Assembly: GCF_900172265.1 (NCBI RefSeq)
Contig: NZ_FWFK01000001.1
Span: 124,001-188,000 of the forward strand
Length of the DNA stretch: 64,000 nucleotides
Direction of reading: 5' to 3'
Source: Roseivivax jejudonensis
GTDB lineage: Bacteria; Pseudomonadota; Alphaproteobacteria; Rhodobacterales; Rhodobacteraceae
Below are positions 7,239-15,646 of the stretch, in pieces. Position 1 is the stretch's first letter; each line of letters begins with the position of its first letter. The notes under the pieces are model-generated. The model made no database searches and was not told where the DNA came from. It was given only the letters and a program-made list of their open reading frames with translations. Made by a program: the position numbers and the translations under genes.

Positions 7239-7606
7239 AGCGGAGATTTGAGCGCCCGTATGGTGGTGACCCCCTGCAAAACGCTGGTCCATCAGGCACG
7301 CAACGAACAACCCGCATGAGCCAGAACGGTGATTTTCGCGCGAGTACCAGTGGCGCCTACACGCGGCGAGCGCGCTTACCAAAGTCGCTCAGCGGGACGC
7401 GACCCACAAAACGCTTCGCCGGTGGCAGGCATTACCACTGTTGTGCATATCGCAGAGCGTACTTTCGAACGCGCAGCCATCACGCACTCAGCTTAGCCGA
7501 CTTCAAAAACACACACCTACCCACAAGCGGCCCGCCGCTATTGTGATTCTCTTTGCGGTGGCCAGGCATTTCCGACAAACGTCTGGACGTTACCACCCTA
7601 TCGACT
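7239..7606. promoter_or_regulatory. Leader region of the KAP NTPase gene with an imperfect direct repeat
   Basis: No credible gene lies here. CGGTGGCAGGCATTACC (7420-7436) and CGGTGGCCAGGCATTTCC (7556-7573) form a direct repeat differing by one inserted and one changed base, about 136 bases apart, the second ending 33 bases before the chosen start at 7607. They may be operator half-sites of the cargo gene. Confidence 0.35.
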
Positions 7607-9625
7607 ATGGTCGCAACGAAGAGCATTAAGGCGGAACCTTTTTTCATGCATGATGCAGCCCGAAACCAAATTCGACGATTCCTATCGGATTGGGTCAATT
7701 CGCCTGATAATCCAAAATTTGCCGTGATGCTTGAAGGTCGGTGGGGATGCGGGAAGACGCACTTCATTCAGCAAGTTGTGAGCGAACCAAACTTCACAAG
7801 GCGAAAAACCATATATCTTTCGCTGTTTGGCATTAGCAACTTGCAGGATTTTGAGCGACAGCTGTTTTATGCCGGATCATCCAACGCAATACGGATTATG
7901 CATCAGGGGGTCGGCTTTGCCTCGTCACTTTTTTCTGGGGCAATTTCGATTGGGTCTGGAGGTATGTTCTCAGGATCGGCGGACATCGGAAAAGCTGTCG
8001 AAAGCACTTTGGGCCAAGTAACCAAAGCCGCTGATGCAATCAATGAAGCCTTGGTAATAATTGACGACCTTGAGAGGTGCAGTTTTGACCAATCCGAGTT
8101 ACTCGGCGTTCTAAACAGACACATTGAACATGGCAACTCTCGCGTCATCTTAGTCGCAAACACACAGCGAATTGACAACGATCGGTTTGCCGAGTTTCGC
8201 GAAAAAGTAATCGGCCAAACATTCGAAATTCCACCCGACCCTAAGGGCGCTGTCGATGCGTTCATTGCGGAGATGTCGGAGAGTGCTGCAACAACATTAA
8301 TCGTCTCTCGAGCTGAGGGAATTCAGGAACTCTATCGCCTCTCTGGATTCAACAATCTCCGGGCCGTCCGTCAGTTCTTTTGGTTCCTGGCAGGCATGCT
8401 CGAAGCTACAGATCAGAAACTCCAAGAGAATGAAAAACTGATTGACAGCCTTATTACCCAAGCTTTCATTTTCTTTATGGAATTCAAATTGAACCTTGGC
8501 GGCCCAGAAAACTCTTTAACCCCCATTGATCTGTTGCCAGAATTTGGAGGCGACGATCCTGAACTACGAAGCTTCTTTGCATTCAAGATGAAAGAAGACA
8601 CCCCGGACACTCCCAAGCTGAAAGTATTAAAAAAATACAATATTATAAATGGCATCCAGACGGCCATCACAATTCATCAGTGGATTGATATCCTCAATAT
8701 CGGAACTGTCGATGCAGACCGTTTCAACGCCGAACTGGCTGGCGCTCCGGAAGTCAATGGCCCGGATAGCTGGCCGTCTTGGAAACGGCTATGGCATATT
8801 TGGAGCTGGGACTTTTCAGACGGTTCGGCGACAGAATTCAACGCCGACATCGATGATATTCGCAAAGGAATTGAAGAAGGTCGTTATAAAAACCCTCATG
8901 TTGTGATGCACGTTGTAGGGGTAACGTTGATGCTACTCGATGAAGAATTGATCGAAGACATCGAGGGCGGCTGGGTCCATAGGTTCAAGCTTTACATTGA
9001 TGAAATTGTTATTCCTGCGCTTGATCTGGACAGCTTTGATGCGACACGGTGGAGTTTTGATTCAGGTTATGACAATCTAGGTTACGCCCGTCGTGAAAAA
9101 AGCGATTTCATCGAGGTGCTCGATCATCTGAAGCAATCAGCACGTGATTGGTACTCACACTACAAGGCGGAAGCGGTTGCTGGGCACCTCATCGAAACCC
9201 TGAAATCGGATTACTTTGCATTTCTTGGCGACCTTGTGATTGTCAATGGAAAGGGAGATCAAAGATTTCTCAAAGAACCAATTCTTCAAACCATTGACGT
9301 AGATGACTTCGTGAATGCATGGTTGTCGCTAGGCAGGCAAGAAGAGCACTTACTTACGCGTTACTTCGACGAACGATATGATCAAGTGCCGGATTTGATT
9401 TTGACTGAGGGCCCGTGGTGGCAGGGTGTTGCAAATGCGGTTTTAATCAAAATTGATGATGAGCCGGCAATGCCTCGAAAGGCTCAACTACAAGGATTAG
9501 TGGGGGGGATCGAAAGATTGATCGACGACAGACTTGAAAAGGCGCGACTAAGAAGCCTGTTCGTCGAACCAATCTGCAAAATGGAAATCGATCTTAGCTG
9601 GACCTTATCCACCTCACGATCGTAG
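7607..9625 (+). CDS. KAP-family P-loop NTPase, probable defence cargo
   Basis: A 672-residue ATPase. Walker A is GRWGCGKT (about residues 44-51) and Walker B is LVIIDDLERC (149-158), the signature order of KAP P-loop NTPases. A Gly/Ser-rich hydrophobic stretch between them (about 100-125) sits where KAP proteins carry their membrane insertion, though it is weak. The large C-terminal half is all-alpha-like and unrecognised. Base composition is clearly more A+T-rich than every other gene in the window, a sign of separate acquisition. The start at 7607 is chosen because the earlier TTG (7553) lacks support; 7646 is also possible. Single-gene cargo between the packaging genes and integrase of satellites is often anti-phage; that role is inferred. 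Confidence 0.75.
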   Translation: MVATKSIKAEPFFMHDAARNQIRRFLSDWVNSPDNPKFAVMLEGRWGCGKTHFIQQVVSEPNFTRRKTIYLSLFGISNLQDFERQLFYAGSSNAIRIMHQGVGFASSLFSGAISIGSGGMFSGSADIGKAVESTLGQVTKAADAINEALVIIDDLERCSFDQSELLGVLNRHIEHGNSRVILVANTQRIDNDRFAEFREKVIGQTFEIPPDPKGAVDAFIAEMSESAATTLIVSRAEGIQELYRLSGFNNLRAVRQFFWFLAGMLEATDQKLQENEKLIDSLITQAFIFFMEFKLNLGGPENSLTPIDLLPEFGGDDPELRSFFAFKMKEDTPDTPKLKVLKKYNIINGIQTAITIHQWIDILNIGTVDADRFNAELAGAPEVNGPDSWPSWKRLWHIWSWDFSDGSATEFNADIDDIRKGIEEGRYKNPHVVMHVVGVTLMLLDEELIEDIEGGWVHRFKLYIDEIVIPALDLDSFDATRWSFDSGYDNLGYARREKSDFIEVLDHLKQSARDWYSHYKAEAVAGHLIETLKSDYFAFLGDLVIVNGKGDQRFLKEPILQTIDVDDFVNAWLSLGRQEEHLLTRYFDERYDQVPDLILTEGPWWQGVANAVLIKIDDEPAMPRKAQLQGLVGGIERLIDDRLEKARLRSLFVEPICKMEIDLSWTLSTSRS

Positions 9626-9873
9626 CTTAATTCATCGGTCCCCGCCCATCGTTGCTCCGCCAAGAGCTCGGCATAAAACATGACGAGCGCATCCAATTCG
9701 CAGCACTAGTGCCCGCTCTCAACTGAGAGTTCGGCCCTTAGCTTTGAACATCAAAAGCGGCGCAGCGATATATCGTTTCATGGAAGAACTGCGATTTGCG
9801 CTCCGGGCGACCCTCAGATCTTTTGAGTTCAGGCAATTTCGGGAAACGCCAGGCCGCAAGCACGGCAGAAAGC
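9626..9873. other. Gap between convergent KAP and integrase genes
   Basis: About 250 bases between two convergent stop codons. Short frames here have no start support. No clear stem plus T-run terminator is seen. Base composition shifts from A+T-rich back to G+C-rich, so the edge of the acquired cargo probably lies here. Confidence 0.45.
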
Positions 9874-11244
9874 CTAGCAAATCAATCTTCCGGTCGAACA
9901 ATCGGCAGGAAGCTCGCTCAGCGCAAAGTTCGCCCACTCGTCCATCAACGCGCGCCGCTTCTCAACCATGTCCGTTCTGTTGTAGGCTCGCTCCACTGCC
10001 GTTCCGACATTATGCGCGAGGGCCATCTCGACCATCTCGTATGGGTGGCTGGTTTGCTCGGACGCCCAGACGCGGAAGGTGGAGCGGAAGCCATGAGGCG
10101 TCGCGGGGCGTCCCGAGGCCGGATCGACAAGCCCATCCCCGCCCGCCTTCAGATCTGCAGCGTGCATCTTCTTCAGTAGGGCCGCTAGCGTCGCATCGCT
10201 CATCGGCTTCTTGAGCCCGGAGCCCGGCCAGATCAGGTCCATTCCGGCGAAGCGCGGCGAGCCGTTCAGAATTGCGAGCGCCGCCTCAGACAGCGGGACG
10301 CGATGGTCCTTGCTCGCCTTCATTCGCGCCGCAGGGATTGTCCACAGCCCTCGTTCAAGATCAATCTCGCTCCACGTTGCACCGCGAACCTCTCCCGAGC
10401 GGGCCGCAGTCAGGATCAGGAACTCTAGCGCCCGGGACGTCGGCGACGGCTTACGCGCGCGGAGCGCGGCAATGAAGGAGGGCAACCGCGTGAAAGGGAG
10501 CGAGGGCTGGTTCGCTTTCTGACGCACCTTCTCCGGCTTGGGCAGGATGGCGGCGAGATGGTCTTTCCACTGCGCGGGGTTCGGCCCGCCCCGGTGGCCG
10601 CTGGAGATCTCCCGACGGAGGATCATCTCGACCTTCTTGATGCACCGCTGCGCACGCTCGGGCACTGACTGCCAGAGTGGCTTTTCGGTTTTGGTGCCGT
10701 AGCGAATATGGGGGCGTTCGGTAATCTCGATGATTTGGGCGGTTTCGATCTGATCGACCGGCACGTCTCCGATAACTGGGAATGCGAACTTCTTAAGATC
10801 GTTCATCCACTGGCCTTCGTCCTTCGCGTTCGCCGACCCCCGAACCTTGGCGTTGAAGTAGTCCAGCGCCGCCTCTCGGAAGGTCCGAGTGGCCGTCTTT
10901 CGCGGTCCGCTCTCCGACCTCCTCGCGCGCCTCTCCTCAGTCGGATCTACCCCAGCCCACAGCTTATCGAGGACAGTGCGCGCTCGCTCACGGGCAGCAG
11001 CCAGCGTAATATCCGGCCACCGACCTAGGGCGAAGTCTCGGCGCCTTCCCTCGTGGGTTCGGCGTAGAACCCAAGACGCAGACATTGCCTCGCCAGACTC
11101 ATACCGGCGCATCCGAACGTTAAGCGCGAGGCCTGACACGCCCCCTACCCGGACCAGCCCTGGCGCCGTCTTGCCCGCTTCGATTGCGCGGACGCGCTTG
11201 TTCAGAGCAGATACAGTCATCTCGTCTACTGGGCGACGTGGCAT
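9874..11244 (-). CDS. Tyrosine-type site-specific integrase
   Basis: A 456-residue integrase with the N-terminal arm-binding domain of P4-like integrases (LRRTHEGRRRDFALGRWPDITLAAAR, read here in two parts around residues 55-85) and a C-terminal catalytic domain. Catalytic residues are Arg in TAARSGEVR, His and Arg in HGFRSTFR, His in LAHN and the Tyr nucleophile in AYNRTD. It recombines the tRNA-Cys site to insert and excise the satellite. The start at 11244 follows AGGAGGG; a longer start at 11295 would run through the operator-like site at 11263. It is transcribed away from the right border, the usual polarity for satellites. Confidence 0.92.
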   Translation of the reverse strand: MPRRPVDEMTVSALNKRVRAIEAGKTAPGLVRVGGVSGLALNVRMRRYESGEAMSASWVLRRTHEGRRRDFALGRWPDITLAAARERARTVLDKLWAGVDPTEERRARRSESGPRKTATRTFREAALDYFNAKVRGSANAKDEGQWMNDLKKFAFPVIGDVPVDQIETAQIIEITERPHIRYGTKTEKPLWQSVPERAQRCIKKVEMILRREISSGHRGGPNPAQWKDHLAAILPKPEKVRQKANQPSLPFTRLPSFIAALRARKPSPTSRALEFLILTAARSGEVRGATWSEIDLERGLWTIPAARMKASKDHRVPLSEAALAILNGSPRFAGMDLIWPGSGLKKPMSDATLAALLKKMHAADLKAGGDGLVDPASGRPATPHGFRSTFRVWASEQTSHPYEMVEMALAHNVGTAVERAYNRTDMVEKRRALMDEWANFALSELPADCSTGRLIC

Positions 11245-11262
11245 GGAGCCCCTCCTGATCTC

Positions 11263-11276
11263 ATAGGACCCCCTAT
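11263..11276. promoter_or_regulatory. Shared 14-bp operator-like site (copy 2, integrase)
   Basis: ATAGGACCCCCTAT matches 4209-4222 exactly. It ends 18 bases upstream of the integrase start codon, so a bound protein would block or activate integrase transcription or translation. Confidence 0.55.
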
Positions 11277-11369
11277 AAGTGCCCGTCTTTACCACCCGAG
11301 AAAACCCTTCTCGCGCCCAAGATGCGAAAAAAACTCAAGAAAAGCTATTCCGGTTGGGTTGTTGGGGGA

Positions 11370-11385
11370 GGTACTCGCCTCCATT
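11370..11385 (+). repeat. attR, second copy of the tRNA-Cys 3' end
   Basis: GGTACTCGCCTCCATT repeats 535-550 and marks the right border of the element. The base composition and gene style beyond it return to chromosome. Confidence 0.93.
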
Positions 11386-11804
11386 CAAAATCAATGGCTT
11401 GAGCTCCACTGACCGCCCTTTACCGGTGACGGTCGGCGTGTCGCTTCGGACGGGCCATCCGCGGTCGGCCTGCCCACCGGCCACGAAGGTCGGGCGATCC
11501 GATGGGCGGACCAAGCAGCGGCATCTGACGGGAAGAGCCCGAAGCAACGACGCTGCGCCGCGCCTCGGATAGTCGTGACCGGGCTCAGCCAAGACGGCGA
11601 GCCACCCACGGCAATGCCCCGCACGTCAGAAATGACCGATCATGCCCGACGCGCCAAAGCGTCGTCGTGGGACGGCGCGACGGCGCATGTGGGAAAGAGT
11701 GCGGTCAAGCGCGGTGCCATGATGGGTGGCAGGCGCCGACCGCGCGGCCTCTATCCCGGGGCCGGAACCGGCGACCGCGACGCAGCCAGAGGAGGGCCGT
11801 GGTC
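11386..11804. other. Chromosomal gap right of the satellite
   Basis: About 420 bases with no supported gene. Before integration this DNA would have followed tRNA-Cys directly. An AGAGGAGGG ribosome site for the next gene ends it. I see no clear promoter or terminator. Confidence 0.5.
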
Positions 11805-13139
11805 ATGACCGAACTCAAGCCAATCAATCCCGACCATCTGCACGCGAACGTGCCCGGCATAGATCAGTCCGATCGCCGCGTGCCGACGAACCTGCGCCAA
11901 TCAGGGCCGACCTCGGTCGAGCTCCTGATCTCGACACGCGTGCGGAAGTCTCCCTTCTGGCACCTGTCGATCGAGGCCGGGGCGTGGCGCGCGACGGTCT
12001 ATAATCGCATGTACCACCCGCGTGGCTACGTGCGCCCCGAGGAGGGCGGCGCGATGGCCGAGTACGACGCGCTGGTGAACCGCGTGACCCTGTGGAACGT
12101 CGCCGTCGAGCGGCAGATCCGGGTCAAGGGGCCGGATGCCGAGGCTTTCGTCAACTTCGTCATCACCCGCGACGCCACCAAGATCGCGCCGATGCGCGGG
12201 AAGTACTGCATCCTGTGCAACGCGGCGGGTGGCATCGTGAACGACCCGGTCCTCCTGCGTCTTGCCGAGGACGAGTTCTGGTTCTCGATCTCCGACTCCG
12301 ACCTGATGCTCTGGCTGCAGGGCATCAACGTCGCCGAGGCCTGGGACGTCGAAATCGCCGAGATCGACGTCGCGCCACTCCAAGTGCAGGGTCCACTCTC
12401 GGAGGATCTGATGGCCGACCTCGTGGGCGACGAGGTTCGCGAGTTGCCATACTACGGCATGATGGAAGCGCGGATCGGAGGGGTCAGCGTCGTCATCAGC
12501 CAGACCGGCTTTTCCGGTGAAAAGGGCTACGAGGTCTACGTGCGTGACGCCACGCTGAACGCCGAAGCCGTATGGTACGCGATCCGCGGCACCGGCGCGC
12601 GCTACGGACTGCGCGTCATCGCGCCGGCGCATCATCGCCGGATCGCCGCGGGCATCCTGTCGTGGGGACAGGACATGGATTCGGAGACCTCACCGTTCGA
12701 GGTCAATCTCGCCTATCAGGTCCCGCGGAAGAAGACGGCGGAGTACGTGGGCAAGGCGGCGCTGGAAGCGCAGCGCGACCGGATTGATGCCTGCGACTAC
12801 CCGTTCCGGCAGAAGCTCGTCGGCCTTCGGCTCGGCGGTCACCCGATCACCGACTATGCGCCGGACTTCTGGCTCGTTCAGGACAGTGCTGGCGACCGCG
12901 TGGGCTACGTCACCTCGCCTTGGTGGTCCCCCGAGCTCGAGACGAACATCGCACTCGCCTATGTCCCGTGGTCGCTGAGCGAGGTCGGAACGCGACTGCA
13001 GGTAGAGCTTCCGTCAAGCTACGCGCTCGTGGCCGGCCAGCCCGTCCCGGCCGAGGTCTGCGAGATTCCGTTCCGGCCGTCCGTGAACCGCAGCGCCCGG
13101 GAGCGCGCGCGCGAGTCGGGGCGCGACTGGTCGGACTGA
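11805..13139 (+). CDS. DmdA/GcvT-family folate-dependent methyl or formaldehyde transferase
   Basis: A 444-residue protein of the glycine-cleavage-T fold. Segments RQIRVKGPDAEAFVNFVITRD (read around residues 70-90), GGIVNDPVLLRLAEDEFWFS and VQGPLSEDLMADLVGD are laid out as in DmdA, the tetrahydrofolate-dependent dimethylsulfoniopropionate demethylase of marine bacteria, and in aminomethyltransferases. It is longer than DmdA (about 370 aa), so the substrate may differ: another methylated sulfur or nitrogen compound, or an O-methyl aromatic acid, is possible. The start at 11805 follows AGAGGAGGG. It stands alone, with no folate or glycine-cleavage genes nearby. Confidence 0.75.
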   Translation: MTELKPINPDHLHANVPGIDQSDRRVPTNLRQSGPTSVELLISTRVRKSPFWHLSIEAGAWRATVYNRMYHPRGYVRPEEGGAMAEYDALVNRVTLWNVAVERQIRVKGPDAEAFVNFVITRDATKIAPMRGKYCILCNAAGGIVNDPVLLRLAEDEFWFSISDSDLMLWLQGINVAEAWDVEIAEIDVAPLQVQGPLSEDLMADLVGDEVRELPYYGMMEARIGGVSVVISQTGFSGEKGYEVYVRDATLNAEAVWYAIRGTGARYGLRVIAPAHHRRIAAGILSWGQDMDSETSPFEVNLAYQVPRKKTAEYVGKAALEAQRDRIDACDYPFRQKLVGLRLGGHPITDYAPDFWLVQDSAGDRVGYVTSPWWSPELETNIALAYVPWSLSEVGTRLQVELPSSYALVAGQPVPAEVCEIPFRPSVNRSARERARESGRDWSD

Positions 13140-13282
13140 ACACTTCGGTCATGACATGGCGGCGCGCCGGGGTCGGCGCGCCGCAGCGCGTTCCGGCCTC
13201 CTGCTTCGATGTCGCGAGACGGCGGTTGGCTTGCCTCAAGCCCTGGCCGCCGCGCCGATGCCTCGCCGAATGGCGCGTGGCT

Positions 13283-13307
13283 GGAACATTGATCCGAACT
13301 CATTGTT
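13283..13307 (+). promoter_or_regulatory. EcfG-like general-stress promoter before the CBS gene
   Basis: GGAAC at 13283-13287, then 16 bases, then TGTT at 13304-13307. The consensus is GGAAC, 16-17 bases, CGTT, so one -10 base differs. It is 45 bases before the CBS start. Confidence 0.45.
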
Positions 13308-13351
13308 GGCGCGGGTATCGGAAGGACGGCACACCGAAAGGAGGCCATTCG

Positions 13352-13777
13352 ATGCATATCCGAGAGATCATGACAGCGGACCCGATCACGATCACGCCCG
13401 AGAAGACGCTGCGTGAGGCATCCGAACTGATGAGGACCGCCGATATCGGCATCCTGCCGATCGGCGAGAACGATCAGCTCGTCGGCGCGCTCACGGATCG
13501 CGACATCGTGGTGCGCGGGCTCGCCCTCGGCCATGGGCCGGACACGCCGGTCCGCGACGCGATGAGCACCGATGTCCTCTACTGCTTCGACGACGAGGAG
13601 GTCAGCGCCGTTGCCGAAAATCTCGGCGACCAGAAACTGCGCCGCCTTCCGGTCGTCAACCGGAGCAAGCGACTCGTGGGGCTCGTGTCGCTCGGCGATG
13701 TCGCCCTGCAGGAGGACACGAGAGCCGCAGGCGATACCCTTCGCGAGATCGTTCAGGACAGCCGGACCGCAAGCTGA
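13352..13777 (+). CDS. CBS-domain pair protein
   Basis: A 141-residue cytoplasmic protein made almost entirely of two CBS domains: IREIMTADPITITPEKTLREA through VGALTDRDIVVR (about 1-60), then VRDAMSTDVLYCFDDEEVSAV through LVGLVSLGDVAL (about 68-125), read here in short pieces. CBS pairs bind adenine nucleotides and sense energy state. The start follows AAAGGAGG; a longer frame from 12920 is rejected because it reads through the previous gene. It probably shares an operon with the BON gene 29 bases downstream, under a general-stress promoter. Confidence 0.88.
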   Translation: MHIREIMTADPITITPEKTLREASELMRTADIGILPIGENDQLVGALTDRDIVVRGLALGHGPDTPVRDAMSTDVLYCFDDEEVSAVAENLGDQKLRRLPVVNRSKRLVGLVSLGDVALQEDTRAAGDTLREIVQDSRTAS

Positions 13778-13806
13778 TCGAGCGACGGCGCAGAAAGGAG
13801 CGATCC

Positions 13807-14496
13807 ATGGTGCCGAGACACAGCTTCAGGGGGTGGGGCGACCAACGTCCCCATCCCGACGTCGAGCGCGGTTTTCACGGCCGTGGCGATCCGCGCCACG
13901 AGGATCCGCGCGATCCCTACCGGACAGAGCCGGCCGGCTCCGACCGCGAGAGCCGGCTCCGCGAGGCGCACCGCGACCCGGAGCGAGACATGGAAGCTCG
14001 AAGAGAGCGCGAGCGCCAGCATTGGCTGCGATACCATACCGGGCCGTGGCTCGGTCCGGGCATGTATCCCGAGGTCGTCGCCTACCCCTGGGCCGGCACG
14101 CTGGCGCCGCGCCCCGGGGGGCGCAGCGACCGACCGGTCTGGGACAGGGCCGCCGACGAAGTGGCCTCTTGGTTCGGAGACGAGGAGGCCGCCGGGCGTC
14201 GTGAGCGGGACTACTCCGGCGTCGGACCGCGGAACTATCGGCGCTCCGACGCCCGGATCGAGGAAGACGTCAACGACGGGCTGACCGACGACCCCGCGCT
14301 CGACGCAACGGATATCGAGGTCAGCGTTACCGACCGCGAAGTTACGCTGGATGGATACGTGCGCAGCCGCCACGGCAAGCGCCGCGCCGAAGATTGCGCC
14401 GATGCCGTTCTCGGGGTGCAGCACGTGCAGAACAATCTCAGAATAAGAGACTCCGTTTCGGAGTCCGAGGCGTTCGCGCCCGGCAGTTCGACCTGA
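13807..14496 (+). CDS. BON-domain protein with long charged N-terminus
   Basis: A 229-residue protein. The first 130 residues are rich in Arg, Asp, His and Gly (RHEDPRDPYR, RDPERDMEARRERERQHW) and look disordered. Residues about 150-215 are a BON domain: SDARIEEDVNDGLTDDPALD, IEVSVTDREVTLDGYV and the closing VQHVQNNLRI, read in separate pieces. BON domains bind membranes or phospholipids and are usually exported, but no signal peptide is seen, so this copy may be cytoplasmic. AAAGGAG precedes the start. Context is a stress-gene group. Confidence 0.82.
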   Translation: MVPRHSFRGWGDQRPHPDVERGFHGRGDPRHEDPRDPYRTEPAGSDRESRLREAHRDPERDMEARRERERQHWLRYHTGPWLGPGMYPEVVAYPWAGTLAPRPGGRSDRPVWDRAADEVASWFGDEEAAGRRERDYSGVGPRNYRRSDARIEEDVNDGLTDDPALDATDIEVSVTDREVTLDGYVRSRHGKRRAEDCADAVLGVQHVQNNLRIRDSVSESEAFAPGSST

Positions 14497-14933
14497 CCCC
14501 GACTGCACGGAGCGGACCTCCGGCTCGCGCAGAACCATCCCGCCGGTTTGCGCGGGCCGGCCGTCGCCGAAGTTTCGCCGCTCGCCCACACCCGCTCGCC
14601 CACACGTGCCTGTCCGGCGCTTAAGCGAACGCGGAGCGGACAGGAAATGGTGGTTCGTGGCTCGCGCGGCCACGTGATGGCGGCAGACTTCCTCCAAACT
14701 GCATCACGTCCCGAAATCGTGCTGCCCCGATGACGATTGTCGCATTCCGCCAACCCCTTGCGGCGCGCGCGCGAGTGAAAATACGGCGCGGGTTATCGCC
14801 CGGCCGCATTCGGTCTAATGTCTTTTTGGTTCATCCGTATATCGCTGCGGATGCCGATTTGCTTGAACCACACTCCTATTGCGCCGGTCGCGGCTCCGGA
14901 ACCCTATGCACGCACGTTAATGCGCACCGAACA
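14497..14933. other. Gap between convergent stress genes, with a short tandem repeat
   Basis: About 437 bases without a supported gene. CGCTCGCCCACAC occurs twice in tandem (14579-14591 and 14593-14605). The right part is less G+C-rich. No clear terminator is seen. Confidence 0.45.
14579..14605. repeat. Two-copy 13-bp tandem repeat
   Basis: CGCTCGCCCACAC at 14579-14591 and again at 14593-14605, with one base between them. Two copies only; probably replication slippage. Confidence 0.55.
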
Positions 14934-15203
14934 CTAATCGTGGGTCTCCGACCCGGAACTGCCGTTCATGCGTGCCTGCTCGTTGCGGAGAATGTCGCGC
15001 ACTTCCTCAAGAATCTCCGCCTCCCGCTCACTGCCGTTTCGGAGGGCGTCGACCTGTCCGAGTTCGGTCAGGACGGCTTTGAGGAATTGATCCCGACCCC
15101 CGGCCGAATACCCCTGTTCCGCCATGATCTCCTGCAGCTCCTCGCGCCCGATCAGGTTGCCCTCGGGCGTCAGCAGCCGTGATAGGTCGAATGGAACTGT
15201 CAC
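14934..15203 (-). CDS. Small acidic protein of unknown function, 89 aa
   Basis: A soluble, helical, acidic protein. It begins with TVPFDLSRLLTPEGNLIGRE, where GxLIGREEL resembles the opening of small cell-envelope or regulatory proteins, and ends in a Ser/Gly tail. AAAGGAC lies just before the start. It is the only leftward gene of the stress group and has no partner in an operon. No family is recognised. Confidence 0.55.
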   Translation of the reverse strand: MTVPFDLSRLLTPEGNLIGREELQEIMAEQGYSAGGRDQFLKAVLTELGQVDALRNGSEREAEILEEVRDILRNEQARMNGSSGSETHD

Positions 15204-15646
15204 GTCATTGTCCTTTCGAGTGCGTGTGTCGGACGCTGCCGGCGTAGAGGCGCCAGAGCCGCGGACATCAAATCACTCGAAGGGACGCCGTAACGCTCGA
15301 TCGTGGACGCTGGCACTTTGCTCGCCGATGTCTTGGCACAGAGTGCATTTCGGACCCTGCCCTTCATGCCGAAACGTGCTCGATACACTGCCGTTCCTGA
15401 ATGCCGGCTTCTGGCACTCTGCAGATCCACACATCATTTGAGCTGAATGAGCGCCGGTATTGCACATTGATGGCGGACCCGCTCCGCAAACGACCTGAAA
15501 TGATACAAGCGTTTCTCGAACATTTGGCCGTCCCAATCGTTCCTGACTTGGACGCGAGCCGAACCGGACCCATCGACGTCCCGAAAACTGGTCATTCGAC
15601 ACGACAGGATGCAGCCCGTTTCACTCGGCGCGAAAGGAGAAATCTC
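15204..15646. other. Divergent intergenic region before the metallothionein-like gene
   Basis: About 440 bases between divergent small genes. The 15401 frame can be extended leftward but has no start support there. The only signal I can support is the EcfG-like promoter at 15517-15541. Confidence 0.45.
15517..15541 (+). promoter_or_regulatory. EcfG-like promoter before the metallothionein-like gene
   Basis: CGAAC at 15517-15521, 16 bases, then CGTT at 15538-15541: the -10 is perfect and the -35 differs by one base. It lies 106 bases before the start codon. Confidence 0.45.

Larger units (their letters stand above)
535..11385. mobile_element. Integrated phage-satellite-like element (10.85 kb) in tRNA-Cys
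   Basis: The element is bounded by a 16-bp direct repeat (535-550 and 11370-11385) derived from tRNA-Cys. Inside are an AlpA-like regulator, an unknown 151-aa protein, a Toprim/VapE primase-helicase, a region with seven copies of a 9-bp iteron, a candidate small terminase and a full large terminase, the three-motif LAEDWE protein, two helical small proteins, an A+T-rich KAP NTPase and a tyrosine integrase. There is no portal, capsid, tail, lysis or conjugation gene. Size, gene order and the replication-plus-packaging content match phage satellites (P4/PICI type), which depend on a helper for particles. A degraded prophage is the alternative, but the reading frames are intact and tightly overlapped. 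Confidence 0.85.

Noticed and set aside
535-11385. Ordinary degraded prophage
   Set aside because: No capsid, tail or lysis gene remnants are visible, the frames are intact and overlapping, and the size fits a satellite.
14449-14465. GACTCCG-TTT-CGGAGTC hairpin at the end of the BON gene
   Set aside because: It lies inside the coding region, has no T-run, and is followed by 31 more coding bases; not called as a terminator.
14579-14605. Possible CRISPR-like repeat
   Set aside because: Only two copies with one base between; no spacers and no cas genes.
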